From assembly GCA_015065935.1 (NCBI GenBank), contig SVPI01000013.1:1-48874 (forward strand): DNA of 48,874 bases, read 5' to 3'. This document shows, piece after piece, positions 48,854 through 48,874 of the stretch (positions are counted from its first letter, which is position 1; each line of letters opens with the position of its first letter). A program made the position numbers and the translations under genes. The stretch is from Oscillospiraceae bacterium. GTDB lineage: Bacteria > Bacillota > Clostridia > Oscillospirales > Acutalibacteraceae. Under the pieces are notes generated by a model. It was given only the letters and a program-made list of their open reading frames with translations. It made no database searches and was not told the origin of the DNA.

Positions 48854-48874
48854 GGCCTGGTAGTTCAGCTGGTT
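48854..48874 (+). tRNA. tRNA, 5' fragment (probably tRNA-Asp), cut by window end
   Basis: GGCCTGGTAGTTCAGCTGGTT is a tRNA 5' half with D-arm sequence typical of clostridial tRNA-Asp, 6 bp after tRNA-Val. The anticodon is outside the window. Confidence 0.7.

Noticed and set aside
1-48874. CRISPR arrays, transposases, integrases, phage structural genes
   Set aside because: Read through for repeat-spacer patterns and DDE or tyrosine/serine recombinase motifs; none found in the window.

Overview
The window reads as chromosome of an anaerobic, spore-forming Clostridia-type Firmicute, probably a gut Oscillospirales/Eubacteriales relative. The basis is the low-to-moderate GC content, Bacillota-type gene content (yloU/fakA, ymdB, cotJABC, cwlD, carD, RNase J, and the conserved rplI-dnaB and tilS-hpt-ftsH-hslO blocks), strong Shine-Dalgarno sites, sigma-A promoters that mostly have 17-bp spacers, and frequent TTG and GTG starts. 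No rRNA, CRISPR array, transposase or integrase was seen.

Left end (1-2050): a small accessory patch. It holds an unrecognised 317-aa protein under its own promoter with a long inverted-repeat operator, a 74-aa XRE regulator, helically phased TCTCGCA repeats, and a degenerate tRNA-Ser-like gene followed by scrambled tRNA 3'-end fragments. From 2.1 to 6.0 kb come a MATE exporter and a translationally coupled ThrE-type exporter pair plus a cytoplasmic SGNH hydrolase. From 6.1 to 12.5 kb a tight minus-strand operon runs ymdB, orphan family-5 binding lipoprotein, yloU, fakA, recG. Next are a KDPG aldolase fused to a VOC-like domain, a TIM-barrel sugar isomerase, and the potABCD polyamine transporter (14.6-18.5 kb). 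This faces a minimal capsule/exopolysaccharide control module (Wzz, BY-kinase, PHP phosphatase, CapD-like dehydratase; 18.8-22.8 kb) across a gap with five phased 10-bp units.

Middle (22.9-31.6 kb): carD, then a three-gene sugar operon (XRE-PfkB kinase fusion, D-lyxose-isomerase-family cupin, class II aldolase). It is followed by TIGR04086-cwlD-radA, then a membrane-anchored MerR regulator with a textbook 19-bp-spacer autoregulatory promoter. The MerR gene sits inside direct repeats derived from the adjacent tRNA-Leu(GAG) 3' end and terminator. A split chromate-transporter pair and rlmD share a 42-bp palindromic divergent promoter.

Right part (33-48.9 kb): housekeeping and sporulation genes. 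These are cotJABC; prmA-prfB; an extracytoplasmic trigger-factor-like lipoprotein with an Sfp-type transferase; an XRE regulator; tRNA-Thr(CGT); a small Cys-His-Asp papain/C39-like protein; RNase J-rplI-dnaB-tilS-hpt-ftsH; a TrpR-like regulator, a methyltransferase and hslO. The window ends in a tRNA cluster (Val, then a truncated Asp).

The best candidates for something new are the XRE-PfkB/lyxose-isomerase/class II aldolase operon (a catabolic enzyme that may act as its own repressor, with a gene set resembling ketose-1-phosphate or sulfoglycolytic pathways), the membrane MerR island at tRNA-Leu, the palindromic chrA/rlmD promoter, and the phased CTC arrays. All functional calls come from reading the sequence and from memory of protein families; no database search was run.
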